Shown here: positions 22,188 to 32,557 of the stretch, piece after piece | How positions within the stretch are numbered: position 1 is the first letter of the stretch | Layout: every line of letters starts with the position of its first letter | DNA from: Heliopora coerulea | Lineage: Eukaryota > Cnidaria > Anthozoa > Scleralcyonacea > Helioporidae | Assembly (NCBI GenBank): GCA_030142905.1 | Contig: JASJOG010000054.1 | Coordinates: forward strand, 868,001 to 932,000 | Length of the DNA: 64,000 nt | Direction: 5' to 3' | Program-made: the position numbers and the translations under genes | The notes under the pieces: generated by a model | The model's input: only the letters and a program-made list of their open reading frames with translations | What the model was told of the DNA's origin: nothing | Database searches by the model: none

Positions 22188-22440
22188 GATTATGATATAA
22201 AACAAACTCCGAAAAGAAATATCGTGGTACCCAAAATGCGAGCGAAAACACGGGACAAAATTTAGGTAATATTTCGACTGTATCACGCAATCATTGTCAA
22301 ACCTAACTAAATTATAGTTAGATTTGAAAATGACTGTGTAATACAGTCGAAATATTACCTTCCCAATTTTATCTTGTGTTTTTACTCGCATTTTGGGTAC
22401 CAAGATACTTCTTTTAGAAGTTTGTTTTATCTTATAATTC
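22188..22440. repeat. Near-palindromic fold-back MITE, copy A1
   Basis: Two arms of about 125 bp are almost complete inverted copies, with cores GGTACCCAAAATGCGAG and GGTAATATTTCGACTGTAT. They meet near 22314 (CTAACTAAATTATAGTTAG). It starts about 285 bp after the stop codon of the three-repeat gene. The 129-codon minus-strand frame across it is an artefact of the repeat. Confidence 0.85.
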
Positions 22441-22593
22441 AAAGATAACGATTTAGATAAAACTAAATCAACTTCTTTATATTTAGAATGCGTGCGTGCG
22501 TGCGTGCAAGAACTCATGGAACAGAACATTTCGTTTTCTAGTGTCGTTACCGGTCATTGTTATTCTTGAGTTGAGATGTTGTATAACAGTTAA

Positions 22594-22920
22594 GAGGTGT
22601 TTATATGGAAGCGAGCTAGCCGTCTTGGTAGGGCAAACCCATAGTAAGAAGGCTGAATTTCGCTTCGCTTTTACATGGGAATTTTCAGGCCGTTCTCGCA
22701 GGACTGGATATAGCATGTATAATAAAAGGGCCAGCTCTTCTGGTTGTGTTTATATGGAAAATGTCCGTCCTCTTAGGCGAGATTTTGCCTAGGAGGACTG
22801 GCCTTCCTCTAATGTAAACGAAAACAAACTTTACAATGGATTTCACAGGGAGGTGAGATCTCGGCAGAAAGGGCCAGCTCTTGTAGCAGGGCTGACTCGC
22901 TTCCATATAAACACGCCCTC
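22594..22920. repeat. MITE with TTTATATGGAAGCGAG ends, copy A1
   Basis: The left end GTGTTTATATGGAAGCGAG matches the reverse complement of the right end, CTCGCTTCCATATAAACAC. The interior repeats GGGCCAGCTCTT. It is non-coding. Confidence 0.75.
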
Positions 22921-23828
22921 CCTCACGCTTGCTCTCCTGAAATAAAGTCAATATAAATATCAATAACGTCCCAGATTTTCTCCGGTTACTTCGGTTTCCT
23001 CCTGTACTAACACTGGACCCATGAAGGGTGGCCCTCACTGGACCTTTAGGGAGAACAGCTCAGATAGCTGATAGAGTTATCTAGTATAAATAAAAAGACA
23101 CTTCACCTCGTTCCTGAAAGACTGTTTGTCTTCGAATTTGAGTCATTGTCTTTCCGCAATTGTTGTGACATTGAACGCACTGGGGTCTGAACTGAAAATT
23201 TTGCTGGTCAGACGGACGTTCCGGATATATTGCAAACTGAAAGGACAAGATTACATGACAGGTCCACAGTATACTCTCTATATTGGTCGGTGTTATGAAT
23301 CATTTAGAAGGAGCCAAGCAGGCAGCACCATGCAGCTCAAGAGCTGCTCAACCATTTAGGGATCATGGGCACAGCGTATAAACGTTAAAGAGGCATTGAT
23401 ATGAATGCTATAATTTTTCAATTTTAACATTCAAAAGTTAGGAAAAGTAAATTTTAATTATCCAATATCACGTCCTTCCCAATCTCTTTGTCTAATTTCA
23501 TATCCTCCAATTTCATGCTTTAATCTCGCTCATTTGAAATACAGTGTTTTCCCAACAGGATGTCTCCTCTCGTTGAGCAAAATTGTATGGCGTGAGCCTG
23601 AGTAATAATTATAATAAATGACCGATCCTACCGGAAAAGAATGTATAATATTTTGCTTCGTAGTAGACAAAATATGTCTCATTAAGCGTACATTAGATTT
23701 TTTGTGTGAATGTGGGCCGTGCACTTTCAGTATTCTGCGTACCCCGTGCTTGCGTGATCCGGCACTGTTCATGTGAAATGTTCGTGGCCCGGTACAGTGG
23801 GTGCACTTAAATGAATTCTAGTGAGAAA
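22921..23828. other. Spacer downstream of the three-repeat gene (A1)
   Basis: No gene is seen. The short frames here have no domain, splice context or promoter. Confidence 0.45.
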
Positions 23829-24032
23829 GATAGGTGAACGTTCGTCAAGCTCTGTTCTCAGAAAACGATTTCTGAGCTCCAGGCGGAGATCGAACCCGCA
23901 ACCTTCTGGCGGCCGGTGGGGTGCTCTAACCATTGAGCTACCAAGACTCAAATGGTCAGCTGAAGTACAAGTCCCCGTCATGGGTTCAGAAATCGTTTTC
24001 TGAGGATAGAGCTTGACGAACGTTCATCTATC
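23829..24032. repeat. Fold-back tRNA-like element, copy A1
   Basis: About 45-bp inverted termini (GATAGGTGAACGTTCGTCAA on the left) match those of the element at 3540. The minus strand carries a tRNA-like body at about 23873-23949 with A-box-like TAGCTCAATGGTTAGAGCA and B-box-like GGTTCGATCTCC. The second, plus-strand body is mostly deleted. It is tRNA-like only, since the acceptor stem does not pair convincingly. Confidence 0.75.
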
Positions 24033-24885
24033 ATTCAAGATATCTTCAAGTTCTCACATTTCCAAAATATATATCTCTTGTGAGAAAGTGACGTATTTTC
24101 TGCCGCAATTATTGGTTTCACTGTTTTGTCTAGTTCCAGTTCACAGAACATGTAGTTTTTGTGACTGATTCTCATAACCTGCTGGTGGCTGGGTCTATGT
24201 GGATGGGGAAAACGTGAGCCACAGGTCGCAAAGCGTCATGGGAGTGTGTTTTCGGGCAATTCGTATTACCGCGTAGTCGTCGACTTACTAGTGTTTCTTT
24301 GGATTTTACGATAGTGTGAATAACTATACAAAGTATTGTATGTATTAAATAAATATCGGAAGTATGCATGACTGAATGAATGACAAAGATCTTTAACTCC
24401 CTTTCTATATGAATTTCCGTTTCCTTGTAGCTCAACCGAAGGTAAAATACGTGATCAAAAAGGTTTTCTCAGCGGCTATGTTGTATTTTGTATGCTTTGC
24501 TAACATCCAAAAATGTGCTTTTCACTTATAGATTAGTTTTCATCCTATAGTAACTCGATTGAACTTTCACGTAACTTTCATCATCGCTTGTCAACGAATA
24601 CTGAAGCCTTCATTGTCTTGTCTGCACTGCGAGGGCGGTAACACAACACATTACTGTGACTCCCTGACTAAAAATGGCCATGTTTAGTCAAAAATCGCTT
24701 CCCATGTTGGACACCATTTGTACGAAAATGTTCTGCACGCTAGTGAAATTTAAATGTAAACTCCCAGCCGCGATGCTAGAGACCAGTTTTTCTCATGTGG
24801 GAAGAATTTTACGAATTCTTTGGCCAAACGAACTCGTACGTGCTTTTCTTTCAATGACGTTCGAGTTTTGCGAACATCACTTGAC

Positions 24886-24944
24886 CACGTGATGGGTAAG
24901 AAGCCAATCAAAATGCGCCTGTTTGTATGGTGAATGTATAAATA
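24886..24944 (+). promoter_or_regulatory. Core promoter of the three-repeat gene, copy A2
   Basis: The same E-box, CCAAT box and TATAAATA as copy A1, with unchanged spacing. Confidence 0.7.
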
Positions 24945-25039
24945 CCGGGAAAGGATAGTGGGATTGACAGTCTTCTCTGCACCACGCACAAAGTAAAGGG
25001 GTTTTTGGTCCAGTACTTCGAACATAAAGTACGATTGCC

Positions 25040-25585
25040 ATGGCTTGCGATATTGCCGAAGGAAAATATTTTATTGAAAATGTCGAGACAGGGCGCTATT
25101 TGTTTCAAGATAGTGAAAAAAATATCAGCAATTGTGGTTTTGAAACCTCCCCAGTAGTCGGAGCTGATTCAAATTACTACAACCTAGCTTACTGGAAGAT
25201 AATTCCAATTGGTGGTGACATGTATTACATCCAGAATGCCGAGACTCAACAATATTTGTTTCAAGATGGCGAGAGAATCCAGGGAGAACGTGGAAATGAA
25301 GGAGGTTGGAAAGCTTGTTCTGGATTTGAAGCTCCTTCGACTCTTGGAACTGATACAAACTGCTCCAACCGAGTTAACTGGAAGATAATTCCACAAGGTT
25401 GTGACAAATATTTCATCGAGAATGTCGAGACTCAAAGGTATTTGTTTCAAGATGGCTGCAAAATCAAAGGGATGCGTGGAGATGAAGGTGGATGGAAAGC
25501 TTCGTCTGGATTTGAAGCACCCAAGGTTCAAGGAGCTGATGCAAACTACTACAACAGAGCGTACTGGAAACTTTTGAAGCAATAG
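25040..25585 (+). CDS. Three-repeat (beta-trefoil-like) protein, copy A2
   Basis: This copy encodes a 181-residue protein identical to copy A1, with the same start, promoter and 3' flank. About 0.4-0.6 kb upstream the two copies differ at several bases, yet the gene and roughly 2 kb around it show no difference I could find. That suggests recent exchange or purifying constraint. Confidence 0.88.
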   Translation: MACDIAEGKYFIENVETGRYLFQDSEKNISNCGFETSPVVGADSNYYNLAYWKIIPIGGDMYYIQNAETQQYLFQDGERIQGERGNEGGWKACSGFEAPSTLGTDTNCSNRVNWKIIPQGCDKYFIENVETQRYLFQDGCKIKGMRGDEGGWKASSGFEAPKVQGADANYYNRAYWKLLKQ

Positions 25586-25869
25586 AATGAACAGAAGACG
25601 ATAAAGCCTTCATTATGTAATCCTGTAGGGTCTATCCTAGTTCATATGTAGATATGAGTTGATAATTTTTGTTCCATATTTTGTTAATGGCTACGTGATA
25701 GGGTGTGACCGGATTCCGGCACACGTGAACAAAATAGCTTGAAAGGAAATTTACTTCTTATTCTTTAGCATTAATTTTAGATACGTAGCTCGAAGGAGTT
25801 GTAGCTACGATATTTTTTCAATTAAAGTAGTATTTCAAAGACAATCCAATACCTGCCGACAACTTTACA

Positions 25870-26122
25870 GATTATGATATAAAACAAACTCCGAAAAGAA
25901 ATATCGTGGTACCCAAAATGCGAGCGAAAACACGGGACAAAATTTAGGTAATATTTCGACTGTATCACGCAATCATTGTCAAACCTAACTAAATTATAGT
26001 TAGATTTGAAAATGACTGTGTAATACAGTCGAAATATTACCTTCCCAATTTTATCTTGTGTTTTTACTCGCATTTTGGGTACCAAGATACTTCTTTTAGA
26101 AGTTTGTTTTATCTTATAATTC
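25870..26122. repeat. Near-palindromic fold-back MITE, copy A2
   Basis: Second copy of the element at 22188, duplicated with the gene rather than inserted independently. Confidence 0.85.
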
Positions 26123-26275
26123 AAAGATAACGATTTAGATAAAACTAAATCAACTTCTTTATATTTAGAATGCGTGCGTGCGTGCGTGCAAGAACTCATG
26201 GAACAGAACATTTCGTTTTCTAGTGTCGTTACCGGTCATTGTTATTCTTGAGTTGAGATGTTGTATAACAGTTAA

Positions 26276-26602
26276 GAGGTGTTTATATGGAAGCGAGCTA
26301 GCCGTCTTGGTAGGGCAAACCCATAGTAAGAAGGCTGAATTTCGCTTCGCTTTTACATGGGAATTTTCAGGCCGTTCTCGCAGGACTGGATATAGCATGT
26401 ATAATAAAAGGGCCAGCTCTTCTGGTTGTGTTTATATGGAAAATGTCCGTCCTCTTAGGCGAGATTTTGCCTAGGAGGACTGGCCTTCCTCTAATGTAAA
26501 CGAAAACAAACTTTACAATGGATTTCACAGGGAGGTGAGATCTCGGCAGAAAGGGCCAGCTCTTGTAGCAGGGCTGACTCGCTTCCATATAAACACGCCC
26601 TC
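26276..26602. repeat. MITE with TTTATATGGAAGCGAG ends, copy A2
   Basis: Second copy of the element at 22594, carried by the nested duplication. Confidence 0.75.
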
Positions 26603-27510
26603 CCTCACGCTTGCTCTCCTGAAATAAAGTCAATATAAATATCAATAACGTCCCAGATTTTCTCCGGTTACTTCGGTTTCCTCCTGTACTAACACTGGAC
26701 CCATGAAGGGTGGCCCTCACTGGACCTTTAGGGAGAACAGCTCAGATAGCTGATAGAGTTATCTAGTATAAATAAAAAGACACTTCACCTCGTTCCTGAA
26801 AGACTGTTTGTCTTCGAATTTGAGTCATTGTCTTTCCGCAATTGTTGTGACATTGAACGCACTGGGGTCTGAACTGAAAATTTTGCTGGTCAGACGGACG
26901 TTCCGGATATATTGCAAACTGAAAGGACAAGATTACATGACAGGTCCACAGTATACTCTCTATATTGGTCGGTGTCATGAATCATTTAGAAGGAGCCAAG
27001 CAGGCAGCACCATGCAGCTCAAGAGCTGCTCAACCATTTAGGGATCATGGGCACAGCGTATAAACGTTAAAGAGGCATTGATATGAATGCTATAATTTTT
27101 CAATTTTAACATTCAAAAGTTAGGAAAAGTAAATTTTAATTATCCAATATCACGTCCTTCCCAATCTCTTTGTCTAATTTCATATCCTCCAATTTCATGC
27201 TTTAATCTCGCTCATTTGAAATACAGTGTTTTCCCAACAGGATGTCTCCTCTCGTTGAGCAAAATTGTATGGCGTGAGCCTGAGTAATAATTATAATAAA
27301 TGACCGATCCTACCGGAAAAGAATGTATAATATTTTGCTTCGTAGTAGACAAAATATGTCTCATTAAGCGTACATTAGATTTTTTGTGTGAATGTGGGCC
27401 GTGCACTTTCAGTATTCCGCGTACCCCGTGCTTGCGTGATCCGGCACTGTTCATGTGAAATGTTCGTGGCCCGGTACAGTGGGTGCACTTAAATGAATTC
27501 TAGTGAGAAA

Positions 27511-27714
27511 GATAGGTGAACGTTCGTCAAGCTCTGTTCTCAGAAAACGATTTCTGAGCTCCAGGCGGAGATCGAACCCGCAACCTTCTGGCGGCCGGTG
27601 GGGTGCTCTAACCATTGAGCTACCAAGACTCAAATGGTCAGCTGAAGTACAAGTCCCCGTCATGGGTTCAGAAATCGTTTTCTGAGGATAGAGCTTGACG
27701 AACGTTCATCTATC
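27511..27714. repeat. Fold-back tRNA-like element, copy A2
   Basis: Second copy of the element at 23829, with the minus-strand tRNA-like body at about 27555-27631. Confidence 0.75.
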
Positions 27715-28148
27715 ATTCAAGATATCTTCAAGTTCTCACATTTCCAAAATATATATCTCTTGTGAGAAAGTGACGTATTTTCTGCCGCAATTATTGGTTT
27801 CACTGTTTTGTCTAGTTCCAGTTCACAGAACATGTAGTTTTTGTGACTGATTCTCATAACCTGCTGGTGGCTGGGTCTATGTGGATGGGGAAAACGTGAG
27901 CCACAGGTCGCAAAGCGTCATGGGAGTGTGTTTTCGGGCAATTCGTATTACCGCGTAGTCGTCGACTTACTAGTGTTTCTTTGGATTTTACGATAGAAAT
28001 GTTTATACAGTTAAAAGTGTGCCTCGAAACCCAAAATGAAAGCCAAAAGAATTGTTCATCGACCGCATTTTCCTTGTAAAACCATACCAGAAGTGAACGA
28101 GAAGTTCTGAGTTTCGAGTATCAACAAGCGAGCTAGACCCCCGAACCG

Positions 28149-28187
28149 ATGGCGGCCTCAGTCAACAAGTCTATCTCTGGCGTTCAG
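28149..28187 (+). CDS. Candidate first coding exon of the BAHD1-like gene (unit A)
   Basis: ATG in good context (ACCGATGGCGG) opens 13 codons (MAASVNKSISGVQ) ending at CAG|GTTGTA in phase 0. The large exon at 32558 starts in phase 0, so the two join in frame across a 4.4 kb intron. The donor is weak (GTTGTA), so an unseen first exon, or a start at the ATG at 32537, remains possible. Confidence 0.45.
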
Positions 28188-31100
28188 GTTGTACAACTCA
28201 CGTAGCTTTGTTTCATACTATCCTAACGAATAAGTTGTGTCGTTCATGTGTTAGTGTGTCCTTTTAAAGCGTAGACGATAAAGCCATATGTAGCTATGGG
28301 AGTTATTGTAACGTCTTAGTTCCGGTGATTGAATAGACCATTGCTGAGACTTGAGTCATCGTCATTGTTCTGGCAGTGGTTCAACGCGTCCTCTTCTCTT
28401 TATCTTTTATCCTTGTTTAAGTTATCTTCATCTTCAGTAGCTTTAAAAAGACTCGTAAGCTTTGAAACACGTCAACCTTTTGAATAATATAAGCGCGAGA
28501 AGTATTCGCAGTTCAAAGAGAGCTCTAATCTCAAGTCTGCTGATTCCCACTCAAATTGAAAATAGGCGTGTGATGTCTTACGATAAATAGTTAAAAATGT
28601 TTTCCGTAACCGCATTTTTTCTTCTGAATCATCCAAGAAGTTACTACGATTTTGTACCATTAAAGATACTGATATCGTAAAGAACTTTGTCGTTCAAGCA
28701 ACCATGCATTAGTTCTATTGAGGAGGTCGGAATTTTCGCCAAGGCTAGTACGTTTTCAAAGACCGTATTTCAGACTTTTCTTTTTCAAACTTGAACATCC
28801 AAGGAAGCATTTTTTCGGATTCTAGAAAATTTCTGTGGTTTCCGCCAGAACTTTTTTTTTCGGATAATACTTTGTTTTAATCGGTTTAACCTCGCTGATG
28901 ATAAATATTTGACGAAACTTTTTTAAAATACGCAAGTTCATTTTATTTATAAACCGGCCGTTTTTCGTACACTTTTCGTACACTTTTCGTACATGATTTA
29001 TTTCACAGACGTTGTTAAACTGGTTAAAGAGAATATCCTTAAGATGATTTTTGTTGAATTTTTTTAGTTAATTATTTCCTGTCTGAATAAGGCTAATTAT
29101 TTTACTCTGGCTAATCCCAAACGACTTTACTCGTCACACTTTTGGACTTGAAAGACTTAATCCTAACTCAATTAACTCCTCTCCCTGTGAATAAGGCTAT
29201 TATTTTACCAAATCTAATACCAGATGATGTTACTTGACCCAGGGAGATGGCTGAATGAGTAAAGGTGAAATTATTTACAGTGTGATATTTAAGCTTGTAT
29301 ACTTAGAAATTTTTGTGACATCTGATTGCAGCTTTCAGTATCTTAGTGCAGTTATGTGTTACCAATCTTAGTTCAGTTGGTAGCAAAGTTTGCTTATTTG
29401 TTTACTTGCTTACCAGCTTGTTTTTGGCTCATATAGTTTTACAAGATTTAGTTTCTTTGTGTTGAAATGGGGAATCTGCTGCAGTGCAAAAACTATCAGT
29501 TCTGTGTATCAAACTCCAAAAAGATTGAGCAGCATTGATTTTGGAAGAATTATATGGAGCATAGTAGAAGTTTGTTTAATTTCTATGAAAATGATGTAAA
29601 TCATTGAAATGATGATTAAAGAATAATACAGCAAAGAATCTCCTTTTCTTATTCATTTTATACTCACATTTAGTTATTTTTTTATCGTATAAGAACATAA
29701 GACAGGATCTGTAGCATTTCATACTGCTCATAAGGTTCTTTGAATTGGGGATGTGTTGCATTTGAGAATTAGAGTGAATAATAAAATAACACGTACTGGC
29801 TGAAATGTTTTGCCTTGAGTGAATAATCACCAAGGCTCGTCCACCCATTGAGAAAGCCAGGCCACAGGTCTCTTCTGACATAAAATCAATTGGCATTAGA
29901 CAAAGTCAAGTGATAAAAGGCCAATTTTGGAACAGCAGGGTTTGAATTAGTACTGTGCAATATATAGCTTGTAAATTGTTTTGGTCAAAATAAGGAAGAC
30001 TGTATATCTCTTTTTAAAATGTTGTGCAAACAGTTTTTGAAAGATAGGTGGTTAAATCTCTGGAAACTTGTTATCTTGAAAAACCATAGACCATTTTTGT
30101 CCAATATAAACTCTGGGCAGCCTTTCAAATTATGGGTCAAAACTCTTTTCTCCCATTTCCCTTGAGGCCATTTTCATGCTTGCCACACAATCTACTGAGT
30201 TGATTTTCTATCTTCACAAGACATTGTTTTATTCAATAATAGTTTTTGAATATTCTTGTTGATTTTAATTGACCTAACCCAGTTTAGTGAACACAAAAAA
30301 ATGGAATGGTTTTCATAAAAAAAATTTAGGATTTTGTCCAAGGATTTCCATTGAAGATATCTGCTGCTTCAGTTTCTGTTGAGTTTACCTCCTGTGAGGA
30401 GGTGGTTCATGTTCTTACCAACCAGTGTTCATTGATTTCATTGACTTGTAAATGTTTGTTTGGCACATATTGTAAAGCTTAGAAGAGGCTTGTTTTAGTT
30501 GAAGTCATTGAAGGTTTTGCATATTTATAAACACATTATTTGAACACTGTTCTTGTATGTCTCAAACTCTTTGGAACATCAGTACACAAATTGTTTGTTG
30601 ATTCTAATAGCATCTGGGGATACTAGTTGTATCAATATACTTTGCTAAAAATTGAGATAAGAAGGCAATATATCAACAAGTATTTTCTAATAGCTTTGTT
30701 GAAGAAAAAAATTTCACTATGTTTAAGTGGGATTTGTTAGAGCTCTTAAATGTTCAGATTGTAACTTTAAGGGATAAAATGTATACTGTATAGTCAAAAA
30801 TCCTCATGCTTTTCAGATATGCCTTAAATGGATTGTGATCTTATCAGTGTTAAGTAGCTCTTCCTGCCTGATGCTTGTTTAACTGAACTTTAACTATTAT
30901 AGTTAAATATATATGTAGCATTTTTCATGCTAATATTCTCATTGTTCCTATCCAACAGAAGAATGATCTTTGCATTTTGTTGTGGTGGATAGCTACATAA
31001 GTTTCTAAGCTATTACCTTCTCTTGAATTATTCCATCTTGAATGGTTCTCTTGAATTGGTAGCCAGGTCCTAGTTATTCTGGTGGGGAGAATCCTTAAAC

Positions 31101-31431
31101 TAAGAGTAGCCAAGTATCTAGTTTCCAGAATTTTCTCCCTGAAAGTGTATATTTCTCACTGAATTTGGCCATTTTAGTAAAATGGCCTCGGAACCAAAGT
31201 GAGGTCAATCCTAGCTTTGATGCCACTTCAAGGCCACAATTTGTATACTAATTGTGAAGTTGGGATGGAGTTAAACTTTATTGAAATGGGATCTAGAATT
31301 CAGCGAGACTGACAGGTTATGGAAAATAACTTTAAGTTGGTCTATATTGCTCAGGATTGAAGGGATTAACTAAATTAATGCGCCACATCGGCTTAGATTA
31401 CCACGTCGTTATGACGCATTGCCTGATATGA

Positions 31432-31459
31432 CCGCCACGACGTCATGACGTCATGGCGG
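31432..31459. promoter_or_regulatory. Palindrome containing CRE (TGACGTCA)
   Basis: A 28-bp near-perfect palindrome with CCGCC and GGCGG ends has ACGTCATGACGT at its centre and a full TGACGTCA, the CREB/ATF site. It lies inside the presumed BAHD1-like intron. The regulatory role is inference. The copy in unit B is at 52644-52671. Confidence 0.5.
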
Positions 31460-31546
31460 TGATGTTAGAGGAATTTTAACGTAAGAATCTTATTTCTTGA
31501 TATTGTCCCTGTCCTCTGTCTTAGCCACCATTCCTTTGTCACCAGT

Positions 31547-31784
31547 GGCCGGTTGTTCAAAGGACGATTAGCCATAATCGAGTATTACCAATTAATCTGT
31601 TCCTTTGGTTTCGTTTATTTTGGTTGAACAATCTAGTTCAGATTTCACAGCGTAAAAGCTTTTTGTATGCACCCAAGATTTGTAAAAGAAAATGCCAACT
31701 TTTCTCAACAGCATGATCGGACTTGTGTCCACAACATTTTTGTTAATCCCGGATTAAGCTAATCGCCTTTTGAACAGCTGGGCC
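31547..31784. repeat. MITE with GGCC...GTTCAAA ends (unit A)
   Basis: Left end GGCCGGTTGTTCAAAGGACG; the right end, reverse-complemented, is GGCCCAGCTGTTCAAAAGGC. Both ends run into GATTAGC. It is non-coding and its size suits a hAT-type MITE. Confidence 0.65.
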
Positions 31785-31972
31785 GTGGTTCTTAAGAAAA
31801 GGGATTGCAAACGGTCAATATCTACTTTTTTATCATCCTGAAAAATAGTGATAAATTTTCGGATCTCCCTGAGTCTTCTCTGACGTAAACAACCAGCCTG
31901 TTCCGCTCTTCTGTTTATTTACCAGCCTAAGATCTGGCGAGGTTACTCGGGAGAATAGTTTCTATGAAATCG

Positions 31973-32389
31973 AGGCTACGTCCAAACGTATACATTTTCA
32001 AATTTATGCGTTTTAATTTAACTGAAAACGCTTCAAAATTATCACGTGCTCACGAGCGTCTTTGTGTCATATTCGCCTGTCCACACGACAGTGCTGAAAA
32101 CGATGGAAGTGTTCATTAAATCACGTCTGGCCAATCAAAATTACTGATCTCGGTAGCGGTCTTCTTGTTAGAAAAGTGGGTCCAACACCGTTTTCGTCTG
32201 TCCACACGAAAACGAAGCGTTTTTAAGAGTTTCAGTTTTCAGAAATCTCCACTTTCAAAAGCATTTTCGAAAGTCTCCATTTTCGGTGGAAACGACTCCA
32301 CTCACTCATCGTTTACGTGTGGACGGAAGGCTAAAACGGAGAAAAAAGTATACGTTTTCCTACGAAAAAGGCGTACGTGTGGACGAAGC
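31973..32389. repeat. MITE with GTCCACACG motifs (unit A)
   Basis: Left end GGCTACGTCCAAACGTATAC; the right end, reverse-complemented, is GCTTCGTCCACACGTACG. The interior repeats GTCCACACGAAAACG and its inverse several times. It ends about 170 bp before the large BAHD1-like exon. Confidence 0.65.
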
Positions 32390-32557
32390 ATGAATGATAT
32401 GCACTAATTATTCAGATTTCGATCAAAGCTGTGGAACATACTACAAATTCTACCGATTCCGTTTCCTTCCCGATTGTTTAATAATCGACCAGGTTCCGAT
32501 CGTCAAACCGATTTTTGGTCAACTTCTTTTAAGTAAATGTCTTTATTTTGTTTGCAG

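Larger units (their letters stand above)
20631..24313. repeat. Nested tandem segment A1 (3,683 bp)
   Basis: This segment is repeated directly at 24314-27996. The join at 24313/24314 places the segment's right end (TTTTACGATAG) against its left end (TGTGAATAACTATAC). It carries the three-repeat gene with its promoter and downstream MITEs. Confidence 0.95.
24314..27996. repeat. Nested tandem segment A2 (3,683 bp)
   Basis: Direct repeat of 20631-24313. Its right end abuts the probable 5' UTR of the BAHD1-like gene about 150 bp before that gene's candidate ATG. Confidence 0.95.
28188..32557. other. First intron of the BAHD1-like gene (unit A)
   Basis: This stretch is AT-rich and non-coding. It contains three direct TTTTCGTACAC-type 11-mers at 28962-28994, a CRE-bearing palindrome at 31432-31459 and two MITEs at 31547-31784 and 31973-32389. 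No other exon-like frame is convincing. Confidence 0.5.

Noticed and set aside
22140..22529. 129-codon minus-strand frame after the three-repeat gene
   Set aside because: It is created by the near-palindromic MITE at 22188-22440 and shows no protein-like character.
22685..23038. 117-codon minus-strand frame
   Set aside because: It overlaps the MITE at 22594-22920 and has no domain, splice sites or promoter.
23873..23949. Functional tRNA gene on the minus strand
   Set aside because: A- and B-box-like sequences are present, but the acceptor stem does not pair convincingly and the sequence lies inside a terminal-inverted-repeat element, so I call it tRNA-like repeat.
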